The translations under genes and the position numbers were made by a program. DNA of 24,822 bases. Origin: CBDUQN01 sp965369375 (GTDB taxonomy: Bacteria > Krumholzibacteriota > Krumholzibacteriia > Krumholzibacteriales > Krumholzibacteriaceae). Of the stretch, positions 1 through 7,492 are shown one piece after another. Each line of letters opens with the position of its first letter. The first letter of the stretch is position 1. The stretch is from contig CBDUQN010000045.1 of assembly GCA_965369375.1 (NCBI GenBank), positions 1 through 24,822 on the forward strand. The letters are read 5' to 3'. The notes beneath the pieces are model-generated. The model did not search any database and was not told the DNA's origin. It worked only from the letters and a program-made list of their open reading frames with translations.

Positions 1-23
1 GAATGCTTCACCATGATAACTGT

Positions 24-845
24 TTACTTGCTCTTACACAACACGGCGGTGACCGTTCCGGTAAAAAACTCCCCGGCTCCGGGCACCCTGGTCAGTGGTG
101 CGAGCAATGCCAGTTTCGGCGGTTTGAGCTCCTCTGTGACGGTAACGAGCTCCGGATGCGACTCGAGAATCTTGCGGTAGCGGGTGATCGATATCCTGTT
201 CAGCTCCGTCCTGTACTCCTCCATGAGTCGCGCGGCCTCCTCACCCGCCGCCTCGTTGCCCCGCTTCTCCAGCACCACCGTAAGCACTTCTTCGAGCAGT
301 GTTTCCGAAAACAGCAGATGACACCAGGGGATCCGGATATAGTCGTAGAGATGCGAACCGAGCGGCGACCGCCACGGCGTGAAGAAGAGAAATATATGCC
401 CGCCACGTTTCGCGACGCGTGTCAATTCGCCGAGCGCCTTCTCGGGATCGGGAAAATGCTCCATCGCATCGTTTGCGATGACGACATCGAAGGTCCCGCC
501 GGGGAAGGGAAGCGTCTCCGCGTCGCCGACGATAAATGAAACGTCGGCGCCCCTTTCCCTCGCGAAGCGCACCGCCTCCGAGATATTCTCCCGCTCGATA
601 TCGACACCGGTCAACGCCGCACCGGCCTCCGCATACGCGACCGATTTCCCGCCGAGACCGCAACCGACATCGAGTACCGACTTTCCCTCGAGCGATCCGA
701 AGTGGCGCGAGTACTCCTCGAGAAGATGCCGGCCGGTATCGTACTCCCACGCGGCATAGGCCTGCGCCGATTCCCTTCCACCCACGCGGGCCCGTGGGAA
801 AAGCCTGTCCAGATAATATATGCAGACGGCGATAGCTCTCATCAT
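24..845 (-). CDS. Class I SAM-dependent methyltransferase
   Basis: A 273-residue protein with a Rossmann-type methyltransferase core. Motif I is LDVGCGLGG (residues 58-66), the acidic end of strand 2 is VDIE (81-84), and motif II/III is GDAETLPFP followed by FDVVIANDAMEHFPDP (107-134). This is the Methyltransf_11 / UbiE-like pattern. The substrate cannot be read from sequence; in a glycan locus a sugar, lipid or small-molecule acceptor is plausible (inference). ATG codons at 845 and 842 are both possible starts; neither has a strong Shine-Dalgarno. A region without a confident gene lies upstream, and the OPT transporter on the same strand lies beyond it. The gene is complete; the stop is TAA at 24-26. 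Confidence 0.85.
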   Translation of the reverse strand: MMRAIAVCIYYLDRLFPRARVGGRESAQAYAAWEYDTGRHLLEEYSRHFGSLEGKSVLDVGCGLGGKSVAYAEAGAALTGVDIERENISEAVRFARERGADVSFIVGDAETLPFPGGTFDVVIANDAMEHFPDPEKALGELTRVAKRGGHIFLFFTPWRSPLGSHLYDYIRIPWCHLLFSETLLEEVLTVVLEKRGNEAAGEEAARLMEEYRTELNRISITRYRKILESHPELVTVTEELKPPKLALLAPLTRVPGAGEFFTGTVTAVLCKSK

Positions 846-1241
846 CGATTCAACTGCGGCTCGCGTTCATTCTGAACCAATATCCATTCACACCGGTTAC
901 GTTCATGTACAGCCGATATCGATTCACGCAGCATGTGTTCATGCTCAAGTAACTCACTGAACGAGACGGCAGGTCGAAGCCGCCCCGTATGTCTCGAATT
1001 CGATCTTCCGGTAGGGCGCGAGGGCCGGCTCGTAACGTAACTAACGCCGCCGCCGTGCCGAGCATAGAGAGAACCGTTGATTCGATTGATTTGCGGATCA
1101 ACGGTCTCGGTTCATCGAGAGACTCGGAAGCGAGTATCACAGCATTCGCCATATACATCGGCGTTCTTCGGCGGCTTATGCGGTTTGCGAAGGAGATCTC
1201 GTTTGCCGAAAACGGCGCGTCGGCCGCTGTCTCTACCCTGC
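846..1241. other. Stretch without a confident gene, between methyltransferase and OPT transporter
   Basis: About 400 bp with no gene I can support. On the minus strand an open frame runs from an ATG at 1158 to a stop at 850, just before the methyltransferase start (102 codons). It holds one hydrophobic segment (SIESTVLSMLGTAAALVTL), but it has no good ribosome binding site and its C-terminal third is made of the local DNA repeat. I regard it as a possible but unproven small ORF. The left end contains the 36-bp imperfect repeat listed separately. I see no clear promoter or terminator. Confidence 0.4.
865..942. repeat. Imperfect 36-bp tandem repeat
   Basis: GTTCAT occurs at 865, 901 and 937, and ATTCAC at 886 and 922, so the spacings alternate 21, 15, 21, 15. 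Units 865-900 and 901-936 match at 23 of 36 positions by hand count, including a shared ATATC core before each ATTCAC. The third unit keeps only the first six bases. Read on the minus strand the repeat would encode a 12-residue period of the form MNxxxVNxYxxx. Its function is unknown. Confidence 0.5.
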
Positions 1242-3224
1242 TCAGGCCGCTGTATCCTTCGCACCTCTCTTCGCATCGAGGAACATATATGTACAGAGGA
1301 CGGCATACAAGACTATGCCCAACCATTCCCCGTGCAGTCCATCGGCCCATCCGGTATTGAGCAACTCGTCCCAACCGGGCAGGACGAGCAAAGCGCTTAG
1401 CACTCCCATGAGTGCGCCGCCGGCGATAAATCCCGACGCGATGAGTATACCGCGCTCTTTTCTCCTCGCGTTCACCGTCTCGTTCCTGCTCCTCGTCGAT
1501 ACGAGATACGATATCAACCCCCCGACAAGGAGCGGCGTGTTGTACTGGATCGGGAGATACATGCCGAGAGCGAAGGCAAGCGGCGAGATTTTGATCAACT
1601 CCATAATGAGCGCTATGAAGATACCCGCGAGATACAATCCCCATGGAGCGGCCGTTTTCGCCATCATCGTTCGTATCACCGCCGCCATGGCATTTGCCTG
1701 CGGGGCGGGGAGCGCCTTCGGTCCCGTGAAACCATGGGTATGGTTGAGAAGCAGCAGGACACCCGTCACGCATGCGGCGGAAACGATGATGCCGAGAAAC
1801 TTGTAGCTCTCCTGTTTGGCGGGGGTCGAACCGAGCCAGTACCCGACCTTGAGATCGCTGATAAAGGCGCCGGCGGTCGAGAGCGCCGTGCAGACGACGC
1901 CGCCGATGATGAGCGCCGAGACCATACCTGCGGGCCCCGAGAGCCCCGCCTTGACGAGTATCAGGCTCGAGAGGATCAATGTCATCAGCGTCATCCCCGA
2001 GACCGGGTTGACACCGACGATGGCGATCGCCCGCGCGGCGACCGTCGTGAAGAGAAAACTGATAACGGTGACCACGACGAGGGAGATGACGGCGAACTTC
2101 CACGTATCGACGACACCGAACCCGAAGAAAAGAACTATCAGCAGCAACGTAACGATGATCCCTCCGACCACCGTCGCCATGCTGAGATCGTGATCGGTCC
2201 GTTCGCCGCTCTCGGCGCGCGACTTGCCGGCGAAGATCTGCCTGAATCCGATGGAAAACGCCCGCAGGATGATCTTCGAATTCTTCAAGATACCGATCAT
2301 TCCCGCGGCGGCGATGCCGCCTATCCCGATCGGTTGAACATAATTCGAGAAGATCTGTTCCGCCGTCATCTGGGAGATCGGCAACTCGGCGGCGCCGATT
2401 GGAATATCGATATGCTTGCCGAAGAACCAGACGGTCGGTATCAGAACGAGCCAGGAGATGAAGCTCCCCCCACAGATGATCGAAGCGAACTTTATCCCGA
2501 CGATGTATCCGAGACCTACCACCGCCGATGTCACGTTGATCTTCACCACGAGCTTCGCTTTGTCCGCTACGCCTGCGAGGACCGACCAGACGCGTGTCGA
2601 GATTATCTCCCGCCAGACACCGAACGTGTGGATACAGAAGTCGAACAATCCACCGATTATCATCGCCTTGACGAGCACTCTCGCCTGCTCGCCCCCTCTC
2701 TCGCCGGTAACGAGCACCTCGGTTATCGCCGTTCCCTCGGGAAACGGCAGAATTCCGTGCTGTTCCTTGACGAAGAAGCGTCTGAGCGGAATGATGAACA
2801 GGACGCCGAGGAATCCGCCGAGCAGCGATGCGAGAAACGTCTGGTAGAAACGCAGCTCGAGATCGAGGATAAATATCGCCGGCAGCGTGAATATCATTCC
2901 CGCGACGACCACGCCCGACGCCGAGCCGATCGACTGGATGATGACGTTTTCCAAAATTGTGCTCCGGCGCGGGAAAATGCCGGAGAGGCCCACCGCAAGA
3001 ATCGCAATCGGTATTGCCGCTTCGAATACCTGCCCTATCTTGAGCCCCAGGAAGGCAGCCGCAGCGGTGAAGAGCACCGCCATGAGAAGCCCGATCACAA
3101 CGGCGCGGGCCGTCGCTTCGGGTATCGTTCTCTCTGCCGGCACGTACGGCGTGTACGTTTCTCCCGGTTCGAGAGGCTTGTACGCATTCGCAGGAAGCCT
3201 CTTCATCGTGTCCTGATGTTCCAT
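1242..3224 (-). CDS. OPT family oligopeptide transporter
   Basis: A polytopic inner-membrane protein of 660 residues with many hydrophobic segments along its length. Family marks are the first membrane segment leading into FLGLKIGQVFEAAIP (about 58-72) and GILPFPEGTA (157-166), typical of the bacterial branch of the oligopeptide transporter family (PF03169). The family uses the proton gradient to import peptides or peptide-like metal chelates; the substrate here is unknown. I chose ATG 3224 over the upstream start at 3257 because AAAGGAGGG sits just before 3224. A well-formed promoter lies upstream at 3286-3314. The gene has no visible functional link to the glycan genes and may simply flank them. 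Several long open frames overlap it in other frames and are GC-rich shadows. Confidence 0.93.
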   Translation of the reverse strand: MEHQDTMKRLPANAYKPLEPGETYTPYVPAERTIPEATARAVVIGLLMAVLFTAAAAFLGLKIGQVFEAAIPIAILAVGLSGIFPRRSTILENVIIQSIGSASGVVVAGMIFTLPAIFILDLELRFYQTFLASLLGGFLGVLFIIPLRRFFVKEQHGILPFPEGTAITEVLVTGERGGEQARVLVKAMIIGGLFDFCIHTFGVWREIISTRVWSVLAGVADKAKLVVKINVTSAVVGLGYIVGIKFASIICGGSFISWLVLIPTVWFFGKHIDIPIGAAELPISQMTAEQIFSNYVQPIGIGGIAAAGMIGILKNSKIILRAFSIGFRQIFAGKSRAESGERTDHDLSMATVVGGIIVTLLLIVLFFGFGVVDTWKFAVISLVVVTVISFLFTTVAARAIAIVGVNPVSGMTLMTLILSSLILVKAGLSGPAGMVSALIIGGVVCTALSTAGAFISDLKVGYWLGSTPAKQESYKFLGIIVSAACVTGVLLLLNHTHGFTGPKALPAPQANAMAAVIRTMMAKTAAPWGLYLAGIFIALIMELIKISPLAFALGMYLPIQYNTPLLVGGLISYLVSTRSRNETVNARRKERGILIASGFIAGGALMGVLSALLVLPGWDELLNTGWADGLHGEWLGIVLYAVLCTYMFLDAKRGAKDTAA

Positions 3225-3285
3225 GATCCCTCCTTTCAAGATCCTCGAAACAAACACGGTTTATCCCACGGAGTGTTTTCCGAAG

Positions 3286-3314
3286 ATTAAAAGGAAAAGG
3301 ACTCGAGCTGTCAA
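3286..3314 (-). promoter_or_regulatory. Sigma70-like promoter of the OPT gene
   Basis: Reading the minus strand, TTGACA (3314-3309) is separated by 17 bp from TTTAAT (3291-3286). The -35 box is a perfect consensus and the -10 box has one mismatch. Transcription would begin near 3279, giving a 5' leader of about 55 nt before ATG 3224. Confidence 0.6.
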
Positions 3315-3534
3315 CTTTTTATCAGGGAAACTCTCAGCGTTCGGAAAAATCTTCCGGTCGTCCACAACCGTCAAGAACTCTAGAGTGAGCTTATATGCCA
3401 AAACCAACTACGTAATGTTGTCTATCTCCAAGAGAAGTGGAACTGAAAAGTAACATACGCATCATAATATTTCATAAATAAGAAGAATTTGACCTAGAAT
3501 CAGAAATCCACATTTTCTAAGGCGTGAAAATACT

Positions 3535-3564
3535 TTTACATAGATAGCAGCGATACGCTACAAT
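3535..3564 (+). promoter_or_regulatory. Promoter of the AT-rich GT-C gene, with an inverted repeat over the -10 box
   Basis: TTTACA (3535-3540), an 18-bp spacer, then TACAAT (3559-3564); each box is one base from consensus. A perfect 7-bp inverted repeat, TACGCTA at 3554-3560 and TAGCGTA at 3564-3570 around a CAA centre, overlaps the -10 box and is a candidate operator. The start codon follows about 48 bp downstream. Confidence 0.45.
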
Positions 3565-3611
3565 AGCGTACGCTCAATACATTGTTTTCCGGCGAAAGTG
3601 AATTTTAATAT

Positions 3612-5234
3612 ATGAGCTATATACCTCCCAATCATAGAAAAGCGCTTTTTATTACCATCGCTCTATTATCTGTGATCCAACTAGCAGTTAATTCTACTCT
3701 GTTGCTAAAGGGAACAGAATACATTGCATCAATAATTACACATGATGACACCTATTATTATCTAGAAACAGCTTGGAACCATAAGCTTCTTGGCTTTCCA
3801 ACTTTTGACAAGATAAATAATACAAACGGATTCCATTTTCTCTGGTATCTAATAATCTATTCGGTGGCGCATCTCGTGAATAGCAAGGAATCACTCGTTC
3901 CAATAACCCTCTTTATTTGCATGTTTTTAAATTCCATGTCGTATGTGTTTATTGCGAATATTGGATTGAAGTTAAAGAAGCCTATTTTTTCACTTATATT
4001 AGCATCTTGCTGGTTCTTATTTACCATCCCGCCTATTGGCAATGTCAACGGAATGGAAAATAGTATGCATTCTTTGATGTTTTGGTGGATAGTCAGTGAA
4101 CTGCTAATCTTCACAATTCTCTTGAATCGCCAACACCCACTTAACTTATGCCGATTATCACTTGCTCTTGTTTTGAATGCATGGTCTCGACTTGATTCAA
4201 GCATAATTTCAGCAACAATATATGCATCCTGCCTGTTTTTTCTCATCGCCAAATCAGGCGGACTGAAAAATTTAATTAGAATTCATAAGAAATCTTTGGC
4301 TACATCATTAATGATCATTCTTGCAGGCGCATCAATTCAACTATCCTTATACTACATCTGGGGCAAGTCAATAATTCCTATCTCTGGAATAATCAAAATG
4401 TCAAACATCTTTCCCGATCCCAATTATTCTTTTATGCTAAAACTGTTATCCATCTTAAACCTAAGTGTGAATCTTCCTATTCACCTGCCCAGCGTTCATT
4501 ACAATTTAGTGATTTATATTGCTGTAATAGCCACGATAATATATCGGCTTAGATCACAATCGAACACCCATGAAGAAAAATCATTTTACCTAACAGAGTT
4601 AATACTTCTTGTTTCGAGCATAATTTATATTCTGTATTTAGCAATTTCGCCATCGCGGCAATTCGACTACTGGTATTTTTCTCCGATAAAAATATTCTGC
4701 ATCAGCACTTTAAGTTTGGGTTTTCTTTTTATTTCAGAAATATCAACGCACAGAATTCGGACGCCCATAGTAATTCTTCTGTTGCTCGTATCAATAATCA
4801 TCGGCACTAAGCGCTTTTTATGGGTAGCGAATAAAAAGCCAAATCCTAAGGGCCTATATTATGTGCGGTTTCAAACCGCTTTATGGATAAAAAGCCAATA
4901 TCCTGCGAGTACTACGTTTGCAGCATGGAATGCAGGCCAATTGGGATTTTATTCTAATCGCAAATTTGTTAATTTAGATGGGCTTGTTAACAACAAAGAT
5001 TATTTTGATAGAATATTAATGGGCAAAGAACCGCTCAGCGTATATTTGAAGGAAAAAAACGTTCAGTACATAGTAGATTATTTCGATTACAGCCGGGATA
5101 ATTTTACAGCTTCTATTCCAGTTGTTAAATCATTTCCGTTGGAGGGAGTAAGAGGAAATGGGCCGATGCGGGTATGGTCTTTTCATTCAGCAATAAATGA
5201 AATAGACGGCGGGTTTTATCCCAAAAAAAAATAG
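3612..5234 (+). CDS. GT-C type membrane glycosyltransferase-like protein
   Basis: A 540-residue integral membrane protein with about eleven hydrophobic segments between residues 11 and 400 and a soluble C-terminal part. After the first membrane segment comes HDDTYYYL (about 44-51), the acidic loop typical of GT-C enzymes, followed by NTNGFHFLW near 70-78. The C-terminal region contains FAAWNAGQLGFYSNRKFVNLDGLVNN, a recurring signature of bacterial GT39/Rgt-like proteins. GT-C enzymes use lipid-phosphate sugars and transfer on the periplasmic face; acceptor and sugar are unknown. The Shine-Dalgarno is weak (AAGTGA). The gene is strikingly AT-rich compared with its neighbours and probably arrived by transfer. 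It ends in nine A residues directly before TAG. Confidence 0.8.
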   Translation: MSYIPPNHRKALFITIALLSVIQLAVNSTLLLKGTEYIASIITHDDTYYYLETAWNHKLLGFPTFDKINNTNGFHFLWYLIIYSVAHLVNSKESLVPITLFICMFLNSMSYVFIANIGLKLKKPIFSLILASCWFLFTIPPIGNVNGMENSMHSLMFWWIVSELLIFTILLNRQHPLNLCRLSLALVLNAWSRLDSSIISATIYASCLFFLIAKSGGLKNLIRIHKKSLATSLMIILAGASIQLSLYYIWGKSIIPISGIIKMSNIFPDPNYSFMLKLLSILNLSVNLPIHLPSVHYNLVIYIAVIATIIYRLRSQSNTHEEKSFYLTELILLVSSIIYILYLAISPSRQFDYWYFSPIKIFCISTLSLGFLFISEISTHRIRTPIVILLLLVSIIIGTKRFLWVANKKPNPKGLYYVRFQTALWIKSQYPASTTFAAWNAGQLGFYSNRKFVNLDGLVNNKDYFDRILMGKEPLSVYLKEKNVQYIVDYFDYSRDNFTASIPVVKSFPLEGVRGNGPMRVWSFHSAINEIDGGFYPKKK

Positions 5235-5239
5235 CTATG

Positions 5240-5251
5240 CTGGTGCACCAG
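5240..5251. repeat. Perfect 12-bp palindrome after the GT-C gene
   Basis: CTGGTGCACCAG is fully self-complementary and lies 6 bp after the stop codon. There is no U-rich run after it, so it is not a standard intrinsic terminator. It could be a protein-binding site or chance. Confidence 0.35.
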
Positions 5252-5330
5252 AATGATTGAATTCAAGTAATACCGATAAGCTGAAAATGTTTAATTTCCC
5301 ATATGACACTACTTTCCATTAAAGCTCCGT

Positions 5331-5359
5331 TTGTGATCCAATAATAATTCTTGTATACT
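5331..5359 (+). promoter_or_regulatory. Promoter of the cysD-cysN pair
   Basis: TTGTGA (5331-5336), a 17-bp spacer, then TATACT (5354-5359). The -10 box has one mismatch to consensus and the -35 box has two. It lies about 70 bp before the preferred ATG at 5430 and after the AT-rich gene has ended, so the pair is probably transcribed independently of it. Confidence 0.5.
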
Positions 5360-5429
5360 TTTATCGAAGAAGCAACATTGGAACATGGATTGCAGTGCTT
5401 CGGCATAATATTTGAATACAGGCAAAAAT

Positions 5430-6230
5430 ATGAATTACCTCAATGTACTCGAAAACAGATCTATCTACATCATACGCGAAGCGTACGCCCGGTTCAGGGA
5501 CATAGCGCTTCTGTGGTCGATCGGAAAGGACTCGACGACGCTTCTCTGGATAGTGCGAAAGGCCTTCTTCGGAAAGATCCCCTTTCCCGTTATCCACATC
5601 GATACTTCCTTCAAATTCAAGGAGATATACGAGTTTCGGAAACGGCTCGTCGAGCAGTGGGATCTCGATCTCATCATCAGCCGTAACGAGGACGCGCTCG
5701 GTGCGGGGATGACTCCCGAACGGGAGAAACTTGCCTGCTGCAATGCGCTGAAAACGGACGCGCTCAAACAAACCCTGCAGGAACGTGATTTCAGGGCGCT
5801 TCTGCTCGGGATTCGCCGGGACGAACACGGCATCCGGGCCAAGGAGCGATACTTTTCGCCGCGCGATAGCGACTTCAAGTGGAACTACAAGGATCAACCG
5901 GCCGAGCTATGGGACCTGTACAAATCGGATATCGAGACAGAACAGCACTTCCGGATTCATCCAATGCTGCACTGGCGGGAAGTGGACATCTGGCGTTACA
6001 CCGAACGCGAATCGATTCCGGTAGTCGATCTCTATTTCGCCAAAGACGGAAAGCGGTACAGAAGCATCGGGTGTGAAACCTGCTGCGCGCCCGTCGATTC
6101 GAAAGCGGATAGCATAAAAAAAATCATCAAGGAACTCGAAACAACCAAGGTTTCGGAGCGGAGCGGCAGGGCACAGGACAAGGAAGACGCGTACACGATG
6201 CAAAAGCTCCGCAGCCTCGGTTACATGTAG
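5430..6230 (+). CDS. cysD: CysD-like ATP sulfurylase small subunit (PP-loop) with APS-reductase-like cysteines
   Basis: A 266-residue cytoplasmic PP-loop protein. SIGKDS (30-35) is the nucleotide-binding loop as in CysD, and IRRDEHGIRAKERYFSPRD (128-146) with QPAELW (156-161) and SERSGR (242-247) match the CysD family. CysD with CysN makes adenosine 5'-phosphosulfate from ATP and sulfate. Two things are odd. It is shorter than the roughly 300-residue E. coli protein because a segment before the RSIGC motif is missing. It also has C103-C104 and C215-x-x-C218 (plus C219), an arrangement like the [4Fe-4S] ligands of APS reductase. ATG 5430 is preferred over TTG 5412 because CAGG lies 7 nt upstream of it. 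cysN starts 5 bp after the stop. Confidence 0.82.
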   Translation: MNYLNVLENRSIYIIREAYARFRDIALLWSIGKDSTTLLWIVRKAFFGKIPFPVIHIDTSFKFKEIYEFRKRLVEQWDLDLIISRNEDALGAGMTPEREKLACCNALKTDALKQTLQERDFRALLLGIRRDEHGIRAKERYFSPRDSDFKWNYKDQPAELWDLYKSDIETEQHFRIHPMLHWREVDIWRYTERESIPVVDLYFAKDGKRYRSIGCETCCAPVDSKADSIKKIIKELETTKVSERSGRAQDKEDAYTMQKLRSLGYM

Positions 6231-6235
6231 CAACC

Positions 6236-7492
6236 ATGACGAGAGAAATGGTAAAGACGGTATTTGTCGGGCACGTCGATCACGGCAAGTCGACCCTTAT
6301 CGGCAGGCTGCTTCTCGACACCGGCTCACTCCCGAAAGAGAAAGTTGCCGAGGTCAGGAAGATCTCGAAGGAGCTCGGCAGCGACGCGGAGCTCGCGTAC
6401 ATCACCGATCAGTTGAAGGAAGAGCGGGAACAAAACATCACGATCGATACGACACAGACCTTCTTCAAAACGAAGAAGCGGGATTACGTCATCATCGATG
6501 CGCCCGGTCATGTTGAGTTCCTCAAGAACATGATGACCGGCGCGGCGCAGGCGGAGCTCGCCGTGCTGCTAGTCGATGCGCGCGATGGCGTTCAGGAGCA
6601 AACTACACGACACGCCTATATCATCAATATGTTCGGTATCGACACGATAATCACCGTCTTCAACAAAATGGACCTCGTCGGTTACAGCGAGAAGCGATTC
6701 GAAGAATTGAACCGCGAACTGCTCGGATCATTCGATAATCTCGCCACAACCTCAGCCCATAGCATCCCCGTCTCGGCGATCGCCGGTGAGAATGTTTCAA
6801 AAAAATCCTCGAAGATGAAATGGTACCGGGGAAAGACGTTTCTTGCCGCTCTCGATTCATTCACCCCCGATTCCATGCGCGGGAAGAGGCCGCTCAGGTT
6901 CACCGTTCAGGACGTCTACACAATCGACGGAGAAACGGTGTACGTCGGAAGACTCGTCTCCGGATCGATGCGGCGCGATCAGAAGATAACCGTGCTGCCT
7001 ACGGTCGGGCATTCGGTGATCCGTGAGATCAAGGTATCCGGCTCAGAGAAAACTGAAGCGTATGAAGGAGAAAACCTCGGCCTTGTTCTCGCCGACGATC
7101 TATCGATCGAGCGGGGCACAGTGATCGTGCAACGGGAGGATCCGCCGGAGCCGACGCGTGTGGTAAGGGGAAACATCTTCTGGATGGCGGCCGAACCTCT
7201 GAGATTGGATGAGCCGATGACGCTGCGATGCGCGACACAGGATGTGGAATGCGTCGCAGAGCGGATAGAAAAGAGAATTGATTCATCGACACTCGAAGTC
7301 ATCGAAACGGACGCCGCCGTGCTCGAGCAAAACGAGGCGGGCGTAGTGGCGCTGAAGACCGCGCGCCCGATTCTGGTGGAGGAATTCAGGTTTATCAGGG
7401 AACTGGGAAGATTCGTGCTCGAGCGCAACTGCAACGTCCAGGGCGCGGGAATCGTGGCACGCAGAGGGGCTGTACCGATCGAAAAGGCCTAG
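6236..7492 (+). CDS. cysN: CysN-like ATP sulfurylase GTPase subunit
   Basis: A 418-residue translational-type GTPase. G1 is GHVDHGKST (12-20), the switch region holds EREQNITIDTTQTFF (63-77), G3 is DAPGH (88-92) and G4 is NKMD (143-146). The C-terminal beta-barrel segments include RGNIFWMAAEPL and a GAGIV end, matching the order seen in CysN. In the family, GTP hydrolysis drives sulfate adenylylation by CysD. The G1 box reads GHVDHGKST, like EF-Tu/EF-1A, rather than the GSVDDGKST common in CysN. There is no C-terminal APS kinase domain, so PAPS would need a separate CysC. ATG 6248 is an alternative start. The gene directly follows cysD. Confidence 0.85.
   Translation: MTREMVKTVFVGHVDHGKSTLIGRLLLDTGSLPKEKVAEVRKISKELGSDAELAYITDQLKEEREQNITIDTTQTFFKTKKRDYVIIDAPGHVEFLKNMMTGAAQAELAVLLVDARDGVQEQTTRHAYIINMFGIDTIITVFNKMDLVGYSEKRFEELNRELLGSFDNLATTSAHSIPVSAIAGENVSKKSSKMKWYRGKTFLAALDSFTPDSMRGKRPLRFTVQDVYTIDGETVYVGRLVSGSMRRDQKITVLPTVGHSVIREIKVSGSEKTEAYEGENLGLVLADDLSIERGTVIVQREDPPEPTRVVRGNIFWMAAEPLRLDEPMTLRCATQDVECVAERIEKRIDSSTLEVIETDAAVLEQNEAGVVALKTARPILVEEFRFIRELGRFVLERNCNVQGAGIVARRGAVPIEKA

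Larger units (their letters stand above)
3225..3611. other. AT-rich divergent intergenic region
   Basis: About 390 bp between the divergent OPT and GT-C genes. The OPT promoter is at its left and a promoter for the rightward gene at its right; both are listed separately. From about 3360 onward base composition becomes visibly AT-rich and stays so until about 5411. No RNA gene or coding frame is convincing between the two promoters. Confidence 0.5.

Noticed and set aside
3..539. 178-codon plus-strand frame at the left edge
   Set aside because: Antisense shadow of the methyltransferase, which has complete SAM-binding motifs.
865..942. CRISPR array
   Set aside because: Only two full and one partial unit, with poorly conserved repeats, no distinct spacers and no cas genes in the window.
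850..2103. 417-codon minus-strand open frame overlapping the OPT gene
   Set aside because: Most of it lies out of frame inside the OPT transporter and is rich in Arg/His with no family motif. Only its last 102 codons lie in a free region, and these are weak.
1734..3290. 518-codon plus-strand open frame antisense to the OPT gene
   Set aside because: It is extremely rich in Asp, Glu and Arg, the usual product of reading a GC-rich membrane gene on the opposite strand, and the OPT reading has clear family motifs.
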